Shown here: positions 19,114 to 27,178 of the stretch, one piece after another
How positions within the stretch are numbered: position 1 is the stretch's first letter
Layout of the letters: each line of letters opens with the position of its first letter
Source of the DNA: Brumimicrobium salinarum
GTDB lineage: Bacteria; Bacteroidota; Bacteroidia; Flavobacteriales_D; Crocinitomicaceae
Direction of reading: 5' to 3'
DNA length: 64,000 nucleotides
Assembly: GCF_002844555.1 (NCBI RefSeq)
Contig: NZ_PJNI01000015.1
Span: 1-64,000 of the forward strand
Program-made: the position numbers and the translations under genes
Notes under the pieces: generated by a model
What the model saw: the letters and a program-made list of their open reading frames with translations, nothing else
The model's database searches: none
What the model was told of the DNA's origin: nothing

Positions 19114-19576
19114 GTATTCAATAAATTATAGAATTTAAACACAAAAATAGTAAAATATGTGGTTTTCCAAATTGAATAGCCGTTTTTCCTAACGAAATTC
19201 ATTTTATACAATACGTACAAGCGTGTATTTTGTTAGCTGATAATAGCGATTAAATATAACCCGCTTTATTCACCAATCTTAATCTTTAAATTTATAAACC
19301 AGTAATATTCTTGTATTTGATTGTGTTTCATTCAATTTTTAAGAACCCCAAATTTGGGTACTAATAATTTTGCAAGATTTTGATTTAATTTTGACCTATT
19401 TGTCGTTACAAGCCCCGTGAAATATGCATATATTCCTTTAGGGCTTGTGCCTAAAATAGATTCAAAATTAAATGCATGAATAATGCGGGATAATACTTAT
19501 TGGTTCATAAATATTTACAAGTATACTCCCAGATGAGCATTAGTTGTTTTGATCAATCGAATTTAAACCAAAACCA
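19114..19576. other. Intergenic region with one inverted repeat
   Basis: No gene is supported. The only structure is ACAAGCCC (19408-19415) paired perfectly with GGGCTTGT (19441-19448). The 25-base interior contains the near-palindrome AATATGCATATATT. It may be a remnant of a mobile or REP-like element. Confidence 0.5.
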
Positions 19577-20374
19577 CTAGCTCATTCCACGCTCTTTTTT
19601 TACGCTTTCATAAGCTTCTTGAATTCTCTGGAACTTCTCTTTTGCTCCTTTCTGATATTCTTCGCCCATTTGTGCTACTTTATCTGGGTGATAACGAATG
19701 GCCATTTTTCGATATGCTTTTTTGACTTCAGCATCTGTGGCATCTTTACTTGTTCCCAAAACTTTATAATCACTTTCTGTGTCTCTGTGGAACATGTTTT
19801 GAACGCTCGTAAAGTCCATGTTTGGAATACCCATCATGCTGGCCAATTGCTGTAAAACAGACATTTCAACTTGAGAAACAGAGCCGTCTGCTTTTGCAAT
19901 CCCAAAAAGATAATGCAACAATTGAACACGTACTTCTGGACGTGTTCTTGCTCTGACATCGCTACATATCTCTTGAAGTGGTAGCGCTTGAGGTTGATCA
20001 ATAAATGTCTTTAGCGTTTTTAAATGATTCGTGGTAAATTGATTGCCGAATTGTTGCTGCAAAAATGCCTTAACATATTCCAATTCTGATTTCATTACTT
20101 TGTCATCTGCTTTCATAACTGCTGCAGATAAAGCCAAAAGCATTGTTGGGAAATCATAACGTTGAGTCTGACGTTGATAAAAATCAAAAATGTCTTGCGA
20201 AGATCTGAAGTTCTGTTGTCTGCCTTGACCCTGCCTTTCGTTGAGGTAAGTTGCAGCTCGCGAGAAATTATCGATAAACGTACCGATTAAAAAACCGAAA
20301 AATGCACCAAAAAAACGAAATCCAGTCAGGTAAAAACCTAATCCTGCTCCAATCCACTTAAAATATCCTGTCAT
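19577..20374 (-). CDS. TerB-like / J-domain membrane co-chaperone (DjlA-like)
   Basis: A 265-residue protein of DjlA-like layout. An N-terminal Gly/Phe-rich hydrophobic segment (about 1-35) anchors it to the membrane, a TerB-like helical domain covers about 75-190 ([18 protein letters not shown] and [13 protein letters not shown] carry the acidic D/E turns), and a C-terminal J domain covers 203-265 with the HPD motif in IRYHPDKV. J domains stimulate DnaK ATPase. It lies directly behind htpG on the same strand but with a terminator between them, so co-expression is uncertain although both are chaperone genes. Confidence 0.9.
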   Translation of the reverse strand: MTGYFKWIGAGLGFYLTGFRFFGAFFGFLIGTFIDNFSRAATYLNERQGQGRQQNFRSSQDIFDFYQRQTQRYDFPTMLLALSAAVMKADDKVMKSELEYVKAFLQQQFGNQFTTNHLKTLKTFIDQPQALPLQEICSDVRARTRPEVRVQLLHYLFGIAKADGSVSQVEMSVLQQLASMMGIPNMDFTSVQNMFHRDTESDYKVLGTSKDATDAEVKKAYRKMAIRYHPDKVAQMGEEYQKGAKEKFQRIQEAYESVKKERGMS

Positions 20375-20380
20375 AACACT

Positions 20381-20424
20381 AAAAAAAAAAGAGCGAGTTT
20401 CATCGCAATGATTGGAACTCGCTC
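20381..20424 (-). terminator. htpG terminator
   Basis: GAGCGAGTT and AACTCGCTC (20391-20399 with 20416-20424) form the stem; on the minus strand a run of ten T follows (20381-20390). It is one of the strongest terminators in the window. Confidence 0.9.
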
Positions 20425-20433
20425 CTTTGTAAT

Positions 20434-22320
20434 TTATACTAATTCAATACTTCTATTCACGAAGTTGGTAAGCGCTTCACCTTTTAACATGCCTTGAGAA
20501 AGCATTGCTAAATCGGTTAATTGTTTCGCTTTTTCCGATTGTTCATCACCTTTTGCCGCTAAAATAGCTGAAATTTTCGGATGATTACTGTTTACAATCA
20601 TATTATATGTTTCTGGAAAAGCACCCATAAATCCTGCGCCTCCCATTTGCTGCTGTTCTTGCATTCTTCTAATGAACTCAGGCTGTGTTACCACAATTGG
20701 AGATTCACTTTCAGACATGCTTTCGAACTGAATTTTGAATTTGTCTTTATCAACAATTCCTTCAAAAACTGGCTTTAATTCTTCTTGTTCTTTTTCGCTT
20801 AATTTCGATGGAATATCTTCTTCTTTGTTGATTAATTTATCCAAAGTGTCCGCATCAACACGCGCAAAACTTACATTTTCTAATGAAGTTTCCATTTTCT
20901 GAATCCAGTGTGCAGTTAATGGACTTTTTAGCTCTAAAACTTTATAACCTCTGTCGTTTGCTGCTTTCACAAAACTAAATTGCTCTTCTTTGTTACTTGT
21001 GTACAAGAAAATCGTTTTGTCGTCTTTGTCTGTTTGCGTAGCTTTAACTTCTTCTTTAAATTCCTCAGCAGTAAAGAATTTTCCGTCTGTAGTTTCTACT
21101 AAATGGAAAGCTTTTGCTTTGTCTGCGAATTTATCGTCTGATAACATTCCGTATTCAGAGAAGATCTTTAAATCTGGCCATTTTGCTTCAAAGTCTTCAC
21201 GGTCCTTATTGAACATTTGCTTCAATTTGTCCGCTACTTTTTTCGTAATGTGAGAACTAATTTTCTTTACATTACTGTCACTTTGTAGGTAAGAACGAGA
21301 AACATTCAATGGAATATCTGGCGAATCAATCACTCCGTGTAAAAGTGTCAAAAATTCAGGTACAATTTCCTCTACATTGTCTGTAATAAAGACTTGATTA
21401 GAGTACAATTGAATTTTATTCTTTTGAATTTCTACGTTTTCTTTAATCTTAGGGAAATATAAAATTCCGGTAAGATTAAATGGATAATCTACGTTTAAGT
21501 GAATATGAAACAATGGATCTTCAAAGGTCATTGGATACAATTCTCTGTAGAAAGATGAATAGTCTTCTTTCTTTAAATCCGCTGGCATTTTTGTCCATGC
21601 TGGAGAAGGATTGTTGATTTGATCTGGAACAACATTGTCAATTTGCTTAACATTTCCTTCTTCGTCTTTCTCACCTTTTGGATCGTCAATTTTTTCTGTT
21701 CTCGTTCCGAAAATCACAGGAATTGGTAAGAACTTACAGTATTTATTTAAAATCCCACTGATTCTAGCTTCTTCTAAAAACTCAGCCGACTCTTCATTGA
21801 TGTGAAGAATGATGTCAGTTCCGCGTTTTTCCTTTTCTGTTTCCTCAATTGTATATTCCGTCGTTCCGTTACTTACCCATTTAACAGGTGTAGCATCATC
21901 GTGACGACCAAGAGAAATGATTTCAACTTTTTCAGCCACCATAAAAGCAGAGTAGAACCCTAAACCAAAGTGTCCAATGATTGATTCTTTGCTATCTGAA
22001 TCTTTATATTTTTGAACGAATTCTTCGGCCCCAGAAAAAGCGATTTGATTGATATATTTATCAATTTCTTCGGCAGTCATCCCGATTCCGTAATCTCTAA
22101 CCGTAAGCGTTTTAGCGTCTTTATCTAAAAGAATTTCCACTTTTAAATCTCCAACCTCTTTGTTGTATTCTCCACTTTTAGATAAAACCTTAAGTTTTTG
22201 TGAAGCATCTACAGCGTTGGAAACCAACTCACGCAAGAAAATTTCGTGATCTGAGTATAAAAACTTCTTAATGATCGGAAATATATTTTCCGTTTCTACA
22301 TTAATATGACCTTTTTTCAT
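20434..22320 (-). CDS. htpG: Chaperone HtpG (Hsp90)
   Basis: Bacterial Hsp90, 628 residues, an ATP-dependent cytoplasmic chaperone. The GHKL ATPase domain shows [13 protein letters not shown] (Glu/Asn of the N box), RDYGIGMT and [14 protein letters not shown]; the middle domain shows [14 protein letters not shown]; the C-terminal dimerisation domain ends near 628. No clear TAnnTTTG element precedes it; a TTGACA-like stretch about 55 bases upstream might belong to an alternative promoter. The gene marks the left border of the accessory island, which begins about 200 bases upstream of its start. Confidence 0.97.
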   Translation of the reverse strand: MKKGHINVETENIFPIIKKFLYSDHEIFLRELVSNAVDASQKLKVLSKSGEYNKEVGDLKVEILLDKDAKTLTVRDYGIGMTAEEIDKYINQIAFSGAEEFVQKYKDSDSKESIIGHFGLGFYSAFMVAEKVEIISLGRHDDATPVKWVSNGTTEYTIEETEKEKRGTDIILHINEESAEFLEEARISGILNKYCKFLPIPVIFGTRTEKIDDPKGEKDEEGNVKQIDNVVPDQINNPSPAWTKMPADLKKEDYSSFYRELYPMTFEDPLFHIHLNVDYPFNLTGILYFPKIKENVEIQKNKIQLYSNQVFITDNVEEIVPEFLTLLHGVIDSPDIPLNVSRSYLQSDSNVKKISSHITKKVADKLKQMFNKDREDFEAKWPDLKIFSEYGMLSDDKFADKAKAFHLVETTDGKFFTAEEFKEEVKATQTDKDDKTIFLYTSNKEEQFSFVKAANDRGYKVLELKSPLTAHWIQKMETSLENVSFARVDADTLDKLINKEEDIPSKLSEKEQEELKPVFEGIVDKDKFKIQFESMSESESPIVVTQPEFIRRMQEQQQMGGAGFMGAFPETYNMIVNSNHPKISAILAAKGDEQSEKAKQLTDLAMLSQGMLKGEALTNFVNRSIELV

Positions 22321-22543
22321 TGTTTTTTAATTTTTTGTTGACAATCCTCATTAGTCAATCTTTGTGCCAGTGGGTTTGGACTGTCAAAATGGCAAAAGTT
22401 GTGATCATATTGTGCGAAACTCGAATGTTAAGATTTTGTTTTCGGACTTTTTGACGATTGTTGTTTTTAGAAAAGAATATGCTGATGTTTTATCGAAGAT
22501 ACAAACATTTAGATTTACGTTAATGTAAAATCGAAGTTTTTTA

Positions 22544-22575
22544 CAGGCTGACGACAAAGGCTATGTTAGTGGCTG
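22544..22575 (-). repeat. Truncated attC-like element behind the SH3 pseudogene
   Basis: Read on the minus strand the stretch after the pseudogene stop begins CCACTAACATAGCCTTTGTC, which parallels the left end of the 127-bp element at 23303-23429 (GCTAACAGGCGTTTGGCTC). No matching right arm (CGTTAG) is found before htpG, so it appears truncated. Confidence 0.4.
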
Positions 22576-22583
22576 TTTCTTAA

Positions 22584-23275
22584 TCAAAACGGTAGTGTTG
22601 TAATTCTTTGTTTAAACTCCCCATTCTCAATTATCCACAAAACTGCATAACCACCGGCTCCGTCACTATTTAATGCAGAAACATAAATAATATTGTTTTT
22701 TTTTATCAATGTAAACAGATGTAAAATCAAGATTCGGTTCAAATAGATTGTCTGTTGGCAAGTTTACCATATCGCTACCTATCTGCAGAATGAATTTCCC
22801 ATATTGCATTTTTGGAATCTCTCCATCTGTACCCCAAATCTCTTCATCATTAATTCTTTCCAAGTAAATTGCTACATTTTCTGAAGGATTTGCCTTGTGA
22901 TATTCTAAGTTGTTTACTTTTGGATTGAACGCAACTTTTGTAATTCTGAGTGTAAAAGCCTCAGTTTTAAAAGTTATTGAAGTGTCTGTTATTTCACTAG
23001 CCTGAAAACTGTCAAAATCTTCAATAATTCTTACACGTGACTTATGAACATAACCACTTTTATTTTGTCTGCTTAAATCATAGTCAATAGGAAACCATTC
23101 TCCTTCTAGCTCAAAACAATAAAGTATTTGTCCGCTTGCCAAAGTGTCGATAATGTTCTTGGATGAGCTTCTAATATCTAATATTTACATATCCGTCTTT
23201 GTCTTCAGTAAATCCAAATTGTCCAAATATCGTTTGGTTTATGATAAACGTCAATATTATTAAAGTTGCTCTCAT
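22584..23275 (-). pseudogene. Secreted SH3-like protein gene, broken by two frameshifts
   Basis: Reading on the minus strand from ATG 23275 gives a signal peptide (MRATLIILTFIINQTIFGQ) and FTEDKDGYVNIRY, then TAG at 23173-23171. A 7-bp tandem duplication (CTAATAT twice, 23171-23184) causes the break; removing one copy restores VNIRSSSKNIIDTLASGQ and joins the long ORF. That ORF then hits a nine-A run (T9 at 22696-22704); with eight A the frame continues through NNIIYVSALNSDGAGGYAVL to TGA at 22586-22584. The intact protein would have about 227 residues, with an SH3-like N-terminal half. Start and stop are flanked by attC-like sequence. Confidence 0.8.
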
Positions 23276-23302
23276 AGTATTTGAGTCTTCATCTGATTGC
23301 CA

Positions 23303-23429
23303 CTAACGTTTTGCGTGTATGTGCAGTAGCGGATTAGAAGCACTATCCTGTCCATTTAGCACAAAGTTTCTTAGAAGCACAGACCTTCGATTTACCACTT
23401 CACCCGCCATTGAGCCAAACGCCTGTTAG
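23303..23429 (-). mobile_element. attC-like inverted-repeat element
   Basis: A 127-bp element between two same-strand accessory genes. The ends are CTAAC and GTTAG; read on the minus strand it starts GCTAACAGGCGTTTGG and ends ACACGCAAAACGTTAG. The arms form an imperfect stem (GCGTnTnnG..CAnTnGCGG on both sides) around a variable loop of about 60 bases. Size, terminal CTAACA/CGTTAG and tight placement (9 bases after one stop, 27 before the next start) resemble integron attC sites, notably long ones. The seven-base core consensus is matched at only five positions, so the call is tentative. Confidence 0.45.
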
Positions 23430-23438
23430 CAACAGTAA

Positions 23439-24218
23439 TTAATTGTCTGTCAGTACGAAAGGTAAATGGTCTTTTTGTTTTTCGTATTCATTTTTCAACA
23501 TCTTTTTCAGGTTTTCATTATTTCTCATTAGTAGAAACATCGCTCCCTGAGCTCGTAATAATTTTTCGTCTTTGTCTATTCCGAGATTTACTTTATACAG
23601 TTCTTTTATTGCCTTTACAAATTCATCATACATACTATACTCTTCACTTTGGTAATGTTTAAAAATTGATGAAAATGAAAAAGCTTCAATAAATGGTTTC
23701 CTTTCACTTTCTGTCTTCTTAATGTCGTTTAAGCCAACACAAACTTTACCAACATAATGTCCTTCGTCAGTAAGTCTCATTATTGAAAAGTATTTCACAG
23801 CCACATTTAGCAATTTATCCATAGAAATTCTGTCTTTGGGTGTCGTCTTGTCAATTGTCTTATTAACTAAATCCGTCATAACAGAATTAAATAAACTGTC
23901 CTTTTTAAGGTCATTGAAATACCTGTTTCTAATTGCTATACTGTCGGGTAAGTCTAAGAGGTTTTGGTAGTTTGCATTTGATGAAAAGTTTGTCAGTAAG
24001 TAATCGATGAACATAGGGTTATTATTCACTAAATCTGAAAAACAACTTTTCTTCTGCGTTTCAATAACTCCCTTTGTCAAATAAGCTTTTTCATTGTAAA
24101 TGGATTTCTGAATCGAAATGAAGTCTTCATAATGAGTCTTGATGTCGCACTGTTTTTGTCCATACCCTTGAATTGTTATAAGGGTCAAAATGATGGTTGT
24201 TAAGATTAATTTTTTCAT
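23439..24218 (-). CDS. Secreted protein of unknown function (cassette-like gene)
   Basis: A 259-residue protein with signal peptide MKKLILTTIILTLITIQGYG ending at Gln21. The mature part is alpha-helical, rich in Lys, Asp and Asn, with Cys in KQCDIKTHYEDF, SCFSDLVNNN and VCVGL. I do not recognise a family or catalytic motif. It is flanked on the 3' side by the attC-like element and on the 5' side by the attC-like end CCGTTATCAAC (24249-24239), immediately next to an IS remnant, so it looks like a horizontally acquired cassette. No promoter of its own is evident. Confidence 0.7.
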   Translation of the reverse strand: MKKLILTTIILTLITIQGYGQKQCDIKTHYEDFISIQKSIYNEKAYLTKGVIETQKKSCFSDLVNNNPMFIDYLLTNFSSNANYQNLLDLPDSIAIRNRYFNDLKKDSLFNSVMTDLVNKTIDKTTPKDRISMDKLLNVAVKYFSIMRLTDEGHYVGKVCVGLNDIKKTESERKPFIEAFSFSSIFKHYQSEEYSMYDEFVKAIKELYKVNLGIDKDEKLLRAQGAMFLLMRNNENLKKMLKNEYEKQKDHLPFVLTDN

Positions 24219-24249
24219 TGTTTTGTCGTGTTATTATTGTTGATAACGG

Positions 24250-24803
24250 CAGTCTGTCTCATAACCACCAATTCATCCTATAAAAATAAGAAAATTTCGA
24301 TGATTTACAGCGTTTTCAACCCCAAAGCTAATGATTTGTAAAAATGAAACTTTAGCACTTTTAGAGCGGTTTTGGGTAAAAAGAACCGCTTTTTGAGCCG
24401 ATTTAGCACATATTTGACTATTTCCTTGGCTGTAACTCCCAGATTCAGCACTCTTTTTAAGTTGTAAGCCAATGCAATTAAACCAAAATCTGCTTCTGCT
24501 TTTTGAAGTCCTTTTTTGGTCATGATGTGATCAAATCCCCACTGTCTTTTTATGGTTCCATAAGGATGTTCAACCAATGCTTGCCGTTGTTTGTATAGTT
24601 CAATGTTTTCAGCCACACGTTTGGCGTTGTTCAGTATGTTTTGAGTAAATTCAGAGCGCTGAATAACTTTTCCGTTTACTTTTGAAGTGGTACACTCACT
24701 GCGAACAGGACAGGTTTTACATAACTTGGTTTTGTATTGTTTAAATCGGTAGTTTCTAGCTTTGTATTCGATTGGGAGTTGACCAAGACCATGCATACGC
24801 ATT
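24250..24803 (-). mobile_element. IS1182-type insertion sequence remnant
   Basis: The right end of an insertion sequence, probably beginning near GTCTGTCTCATAACCACC (about 24252) and truncated on the other side near 24803, where sequence turns into group II intron material. It contains only the transposase C-terminus. The IS end abuts the attC-like core GTTATC, so it may have inserted at or near that site. Confidence 0.65.
24305..24802 (-). pseudogene. Transposase C-terminal fragment, IS1182 family
   Basis: The C-terminal 165 residues of a DDE transposase. CKTCPVRSECTTSK is the Cys-rich region, and VEHPYGTIKRQWGFDHIM holds the last acidic catalytic residue (Glu) in its usual setting, followed by GLIALAYNLKRVL. 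Full-length relatives have about 450-550 residues, so the N-terminal two thirds, with the first two catalytic Asp, are missing. The Met used by the ORF is internal. Non-functional. Confidence 0.8.
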
Positions 24804-24866
24804 TAGACTAACCCGAATTAAACGAAGTGAATCATGAATACAAATAAAAATAAACAAGAATGAATA

Positions 24867-25095
24867 ATGGGAGGATGGGCAGTCGCACAAAGTCCTATTT
24901 TATTGACAACAATCACTATTTCAAGGCTGAAGAAGCGTGGTTATGTAGCAATGTTGGAAGTTAGCTCCGCTACTGCCTTCGGCGGTCATTTATCGCTTAA
25001 CCCTTCAAGGTACGAACCGCCGTATACGAGACCCGTACGTACGGTGGTGTGAGAGGCGCAGTGGCGACTTTTAAGTCGTCACCCGTCTACTCGAT
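24867..25095 (+). mobile_element. Group II intron 3' remnant (IEP tail, domains V-VI)
   Basis: GGWAVAQSPIL-TTIT-SRLKKRGY (from 24870) matches the C-terminal tail of group II intron reverse transcriptases/maturases in this phylum. It is followed by a typical domain V: CGAACCGCCGTATACGAGAC then CCGTACGTACGGTGGTGTGA (about 25013-25056). Next comes a domain VI-like hairpin (GTGGCGACTT/AAGTCGTCAC) and the terminal CTACTCGAT (25087-25095). The 5' part of the intron, the RT and domains I-III are absent, replaced by the IS remnant. It cannot self-splice alone. The 3' junction is 6 bases from the kinase gene stop. Confidence 0.85.
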
Positions 25096-25100
25096 TGTGG

Positions 25101-26126
25101 CTAGTGTTTTTTAAATTTTAATTCGAATCTGTTATCTGCAAAGTCAAAACCCATTTTACTTGTTTTTATTGGTCCGAAATCGGCATGGAATTTCCCATCA
25201 TTAATTTCCATCATTTGATTGATACGCCACATACCAATTCCATCTCCATTTGCATTCATCTTGCGAGCCATAATACCCGAAACGCCTTCTTTCATTATTT
25301 CTTCTTTTTCTTCAGGCGAAACATATGCGCTAGTCATTTCAAATATCAAGCTGACAAACTCTCCATTTTCATTTGCGGAGACCGTAACCTTGGACTTTGG
25401 AAAGGTATATTTAGCTGCATTTTCGAGTAAGTGATAAAAAGCAACTTGAATCGTTTCATAGTCAAATCTTAATTGAAAAAAGAAGTCAGTAACTTCAACA
25501 TAGACATCTCTTTTTGAGAAATCAGAAAAAAAGGTATGTAAAGTATTTAGCAACACATTTCTTAATTTGTGCTGTCTCTTTTCAAGTTGAGATTGCTCAT
25601 CCTTTTCAATCTTTTTATAAATTGAAAACTCAGATTTCATATGTGTATTATGCTTTGCTATTCTAAGGAACATCAAAGCTGCTTTATCAGGGTCTTTAGT
25701 AATTTCTTCTTTGATATATTTTAGTTGACTTTTCCAATTTTGAGCTAATACATCTTGTGGGACTAAGTCGTAGATTTCTTGAATATTATGTGCGTTTATT
25801 GAAGTCAAATTATGCACTAGTCGATTAACCTTTTTTTGTTCTTCCGCTTTTATTTGTTCGATAGGAAGGCGTATGTCAGGGTAGGAGTAGCATAAAGATT
25901 CTATTTTACCTTTGAAAAGTTTGGTTGTCTTCGTTTTGTCGCAGCAAAAAAAAGTTTGACACTTACTAGTTGACTTTATCCCTTGTCTACGTGTTCCCCC
26001 ATATTCAGGACAATCAGTGATTTGTCTACCTTCAAAATCACAGTTTGCTAGGCAACTCCTGCAATTATCAGTTAAATTATCTACGATTAATTCTCCCGAA
26101 GAACTTAAAACTTGGAGGTGTTTCAT
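25101..26126 (-). CDS. Soluble histidine kinase with Cys-rich N-terminus
   Basis: A 341-residue sensor kinase without transmembrane segment. Start ATG 26126, one base after the upstream stop, is preferred to the longer ORF from 26204 because of this coupling. Residues 22-79 hold eight Cys (C22xxC25xxxC29, C39, C56, C61C62, C79), suggestive of a metal or Fe-S site. The likely phospho-His lies in RLVHNLTSINAHNIQEIY (about 104-121). The HATPase domain has N box HLLENAAKYT and G box GDGIGMWRI. Partner: the membrane-tethered receiver gene just upstream. No DNA-binding output is encoded. The gene lies in a mobile-element-rich island. Confidence 0.85.
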   Translation of the reverse strand: MKHLQVLSSSGELIVDNLTDNCRSCLANCDFEGRQITDCPEYGGTRRQGIKSTSKCQTFFCCDKTKTTKLFKGKIESLCYSYPDIRLPIEQIKAEEQKKVNRLVHNLTSINAHNIQEIYDLVPQDVLAQNWKSQLKYIKEEITKDPDKAALMFLRIAKHNTHMKSEFSIYKKIEKDEQSQLEKRQHKLRNVLLNTLHTFFSDFSKRDVYVEVTDFFFQLRFDYETIQVAFYHLLENAAKYTFPKSKVTVSANENGEFVSLIFEMTSAYVSPEEKEEIMKEGVSGIMARKMNANGDGIGMWRINQMMEINDGKFHADFGPIKTSKMGFDFADNRFELKFKKH

Positions 26127-26127
26127 T

Positions 26128-26712
26128 TTATGAAATATTGCTGTATTGTTCAATGAGACTGATAAACTCATACGGCTCAGCATTTTTTGGGAGAGAGTCA
26201 TCAACTTTCTTTAGTTTTTTGTCAAATCGGTCTCCTGTGGGTTCAGCGGAGTATAGAATTATAGTTTTCTTTGGATACTTGTTCTTTAAAGCTGCTGCGA
26301 GGCCTAAGCCCTGATCTTCAAACATTTGTGTTCCTACACCATTTATATCAACAAAGATTATTGAAGCTTCTCTTGCTTTTATGTCGTCAAGGTCAGTGAG
26401 GTCTTTAATAGCTTTGGTATTTGTCCAACCTGCTTTCTTTAGAATTGAAACCATTTTGAAATCCGTGTGATTGTCGTCTATAAACAATATGCGGTAGTCT
26501 TCTTTACGTTGTAAGTCTTTTGACTTTGAATGTTGTGTCGATTCCGAGTGACTTGTATTTCCATTGTTTATGGTAATTACATTGTTATTTGTTTGATTTG
26601 TTTTGTTGGTCTTTTTATTCTTGCTCTTGGTAAATGCAATAATTATCCAACCAATTAAGGCTACTCCAATTCCACTAAATATCCATTCGTAGTTGTTCAT
26701 TATATATTCCAT
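26128..26712 (-). CDS. Membrane-tethered receiver-domain protein
   Basis: A 194-residue protein: one N-terminal transmembrane helix (about 9-27, in NYEWIFSGIGVALIGWIIIA), a Lys/Asn-rich linker with a VITINNGNTSH motif (28-70), and a receiver domain (73-190). The receiver has a full active site: Asp79/Asp80, phospho-acceptor Asp122 in FVDINGVG, Ser155 in LYSAEP and Lys176 in SLPKNAEP. There is no output domain after the receiver. Met5 (26700) is an equally good start. The same type of TM plus Asn-rich linker occurs in Bacteroidota proteins with varied C-terminal domains (from memory). Promoter at 26786-26793; the kinase follows by one base. Confidence 0.82.
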   Translation of the reverse strand: MEYIMNNYEWIFSGIGVALIGWIIIAFTKSKNKKTNKTNQTNNNVITINNGNTSHSESTQHSKSKDLQRKEDYRILFIDDNHTDFKMVSILKKAGWTNTKAIKDLTDLDDIKAREASIIFVDINGVGTQMFEDQGLGLAAALKNKYPKKTIILYSAEPTGDRFDKKLKKVDDSLPKNAEPYEFISLIEQYSNIS

Positions 26713-26785
26713 TTGTCTTTTTTTACATTAGCCCCAACAATTGGCTATACGCAATTACGCATATATCACCTATATATTTCCCCAC

Positions 26786-26793
26786 CAAATATA
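26786..26793 (-). promoter_or_regulatory. -7 element of the receiver/kinase operon
   Basis: TATATTTG on the minus strand, about 75 bases before the receiver gene. Several TTG triplets lie upstream (26806-26804, 26811-26809 and 26819-26817) but none at ideal spacing. Confidence 0.5.
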
Positions 26794-26834
26794 ACATTAA
26801 TTTCAACACAAAACCTCAACTACAACAGGTCTTT

Positions 26835-27145
26835 TCAATTGATTATAAAAAAAGTAAAATATTTAACCCACTTCCTACCCGAATAATTATACGTATAATA
26901 AACGTTTAATTCTACGCTTAATATTCCAACACGAAGCTTCGATTTCCACCCCGACGAAAACCGGTAGCTTTGTGAACTTCTTTTTGTTTTGCAAGGCAAG
27001 TGAATTTGTGGAGCGACCTTGTGAAGCTCCCACAAATTGCATTGACTGCCAAAAAGAAGGAATAAACTTTAGGTTGTAGGCGGAATTGGTGGCCAAAAAA
27101 TGAATTAGATAAACTGAAATTCCTTTCTACAAAACACACATTCAC
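26835..27145 (-). other. Stop-poor block with ORFs in all three minus frames; probably non-coding repeat
   Basis: Three overlapping minus-strand ORFs in different frames (66, 69 and 75 codons) cover this 311-bp block, which is locally richer in GC than its surroundings. No frame looks like a real protein. It contains a stem of AATTTGTGGAGC (27003-27014) with GCTCCCACAAATT (27026-27038, one bulge). From memory, peptides like EVHKATGFRRGGNRSFVLEY are annotated as spurious small proteins in other Bacteroidota, which suggests a conserved repeat or RNA rather than a gene. Confidence 0.45.
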
Positions 27146-27157
27146 AAAAGATATGTT

Positions 27158-27165
27158 TATTTTCG
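27158..27165 (+). promoter_or_regulatory. -7 element of surE
   Basis: TATTTTCG, a common variant of TAnnTTTG in this window, 13 bases before the surE ATG at 27179. Confidence 0.5.
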
Positions 27166-27178
27166 CAACTCATCAAAA

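Noticed and set aside
23303-23429. CRISPR array or tRNA-like structure
   Set aside because: There is one imperfect inverted repeat, no direct repeats with spacers, and no cloverleaf or anticodon arm.
24867-25052. 61-codon plus-strand ORF (MGGWAVAQSPIL...)
   Set aside because: It is the tail of a group II intron maturase followed by translated domain V RNA sequence; not a stand-alone gene.
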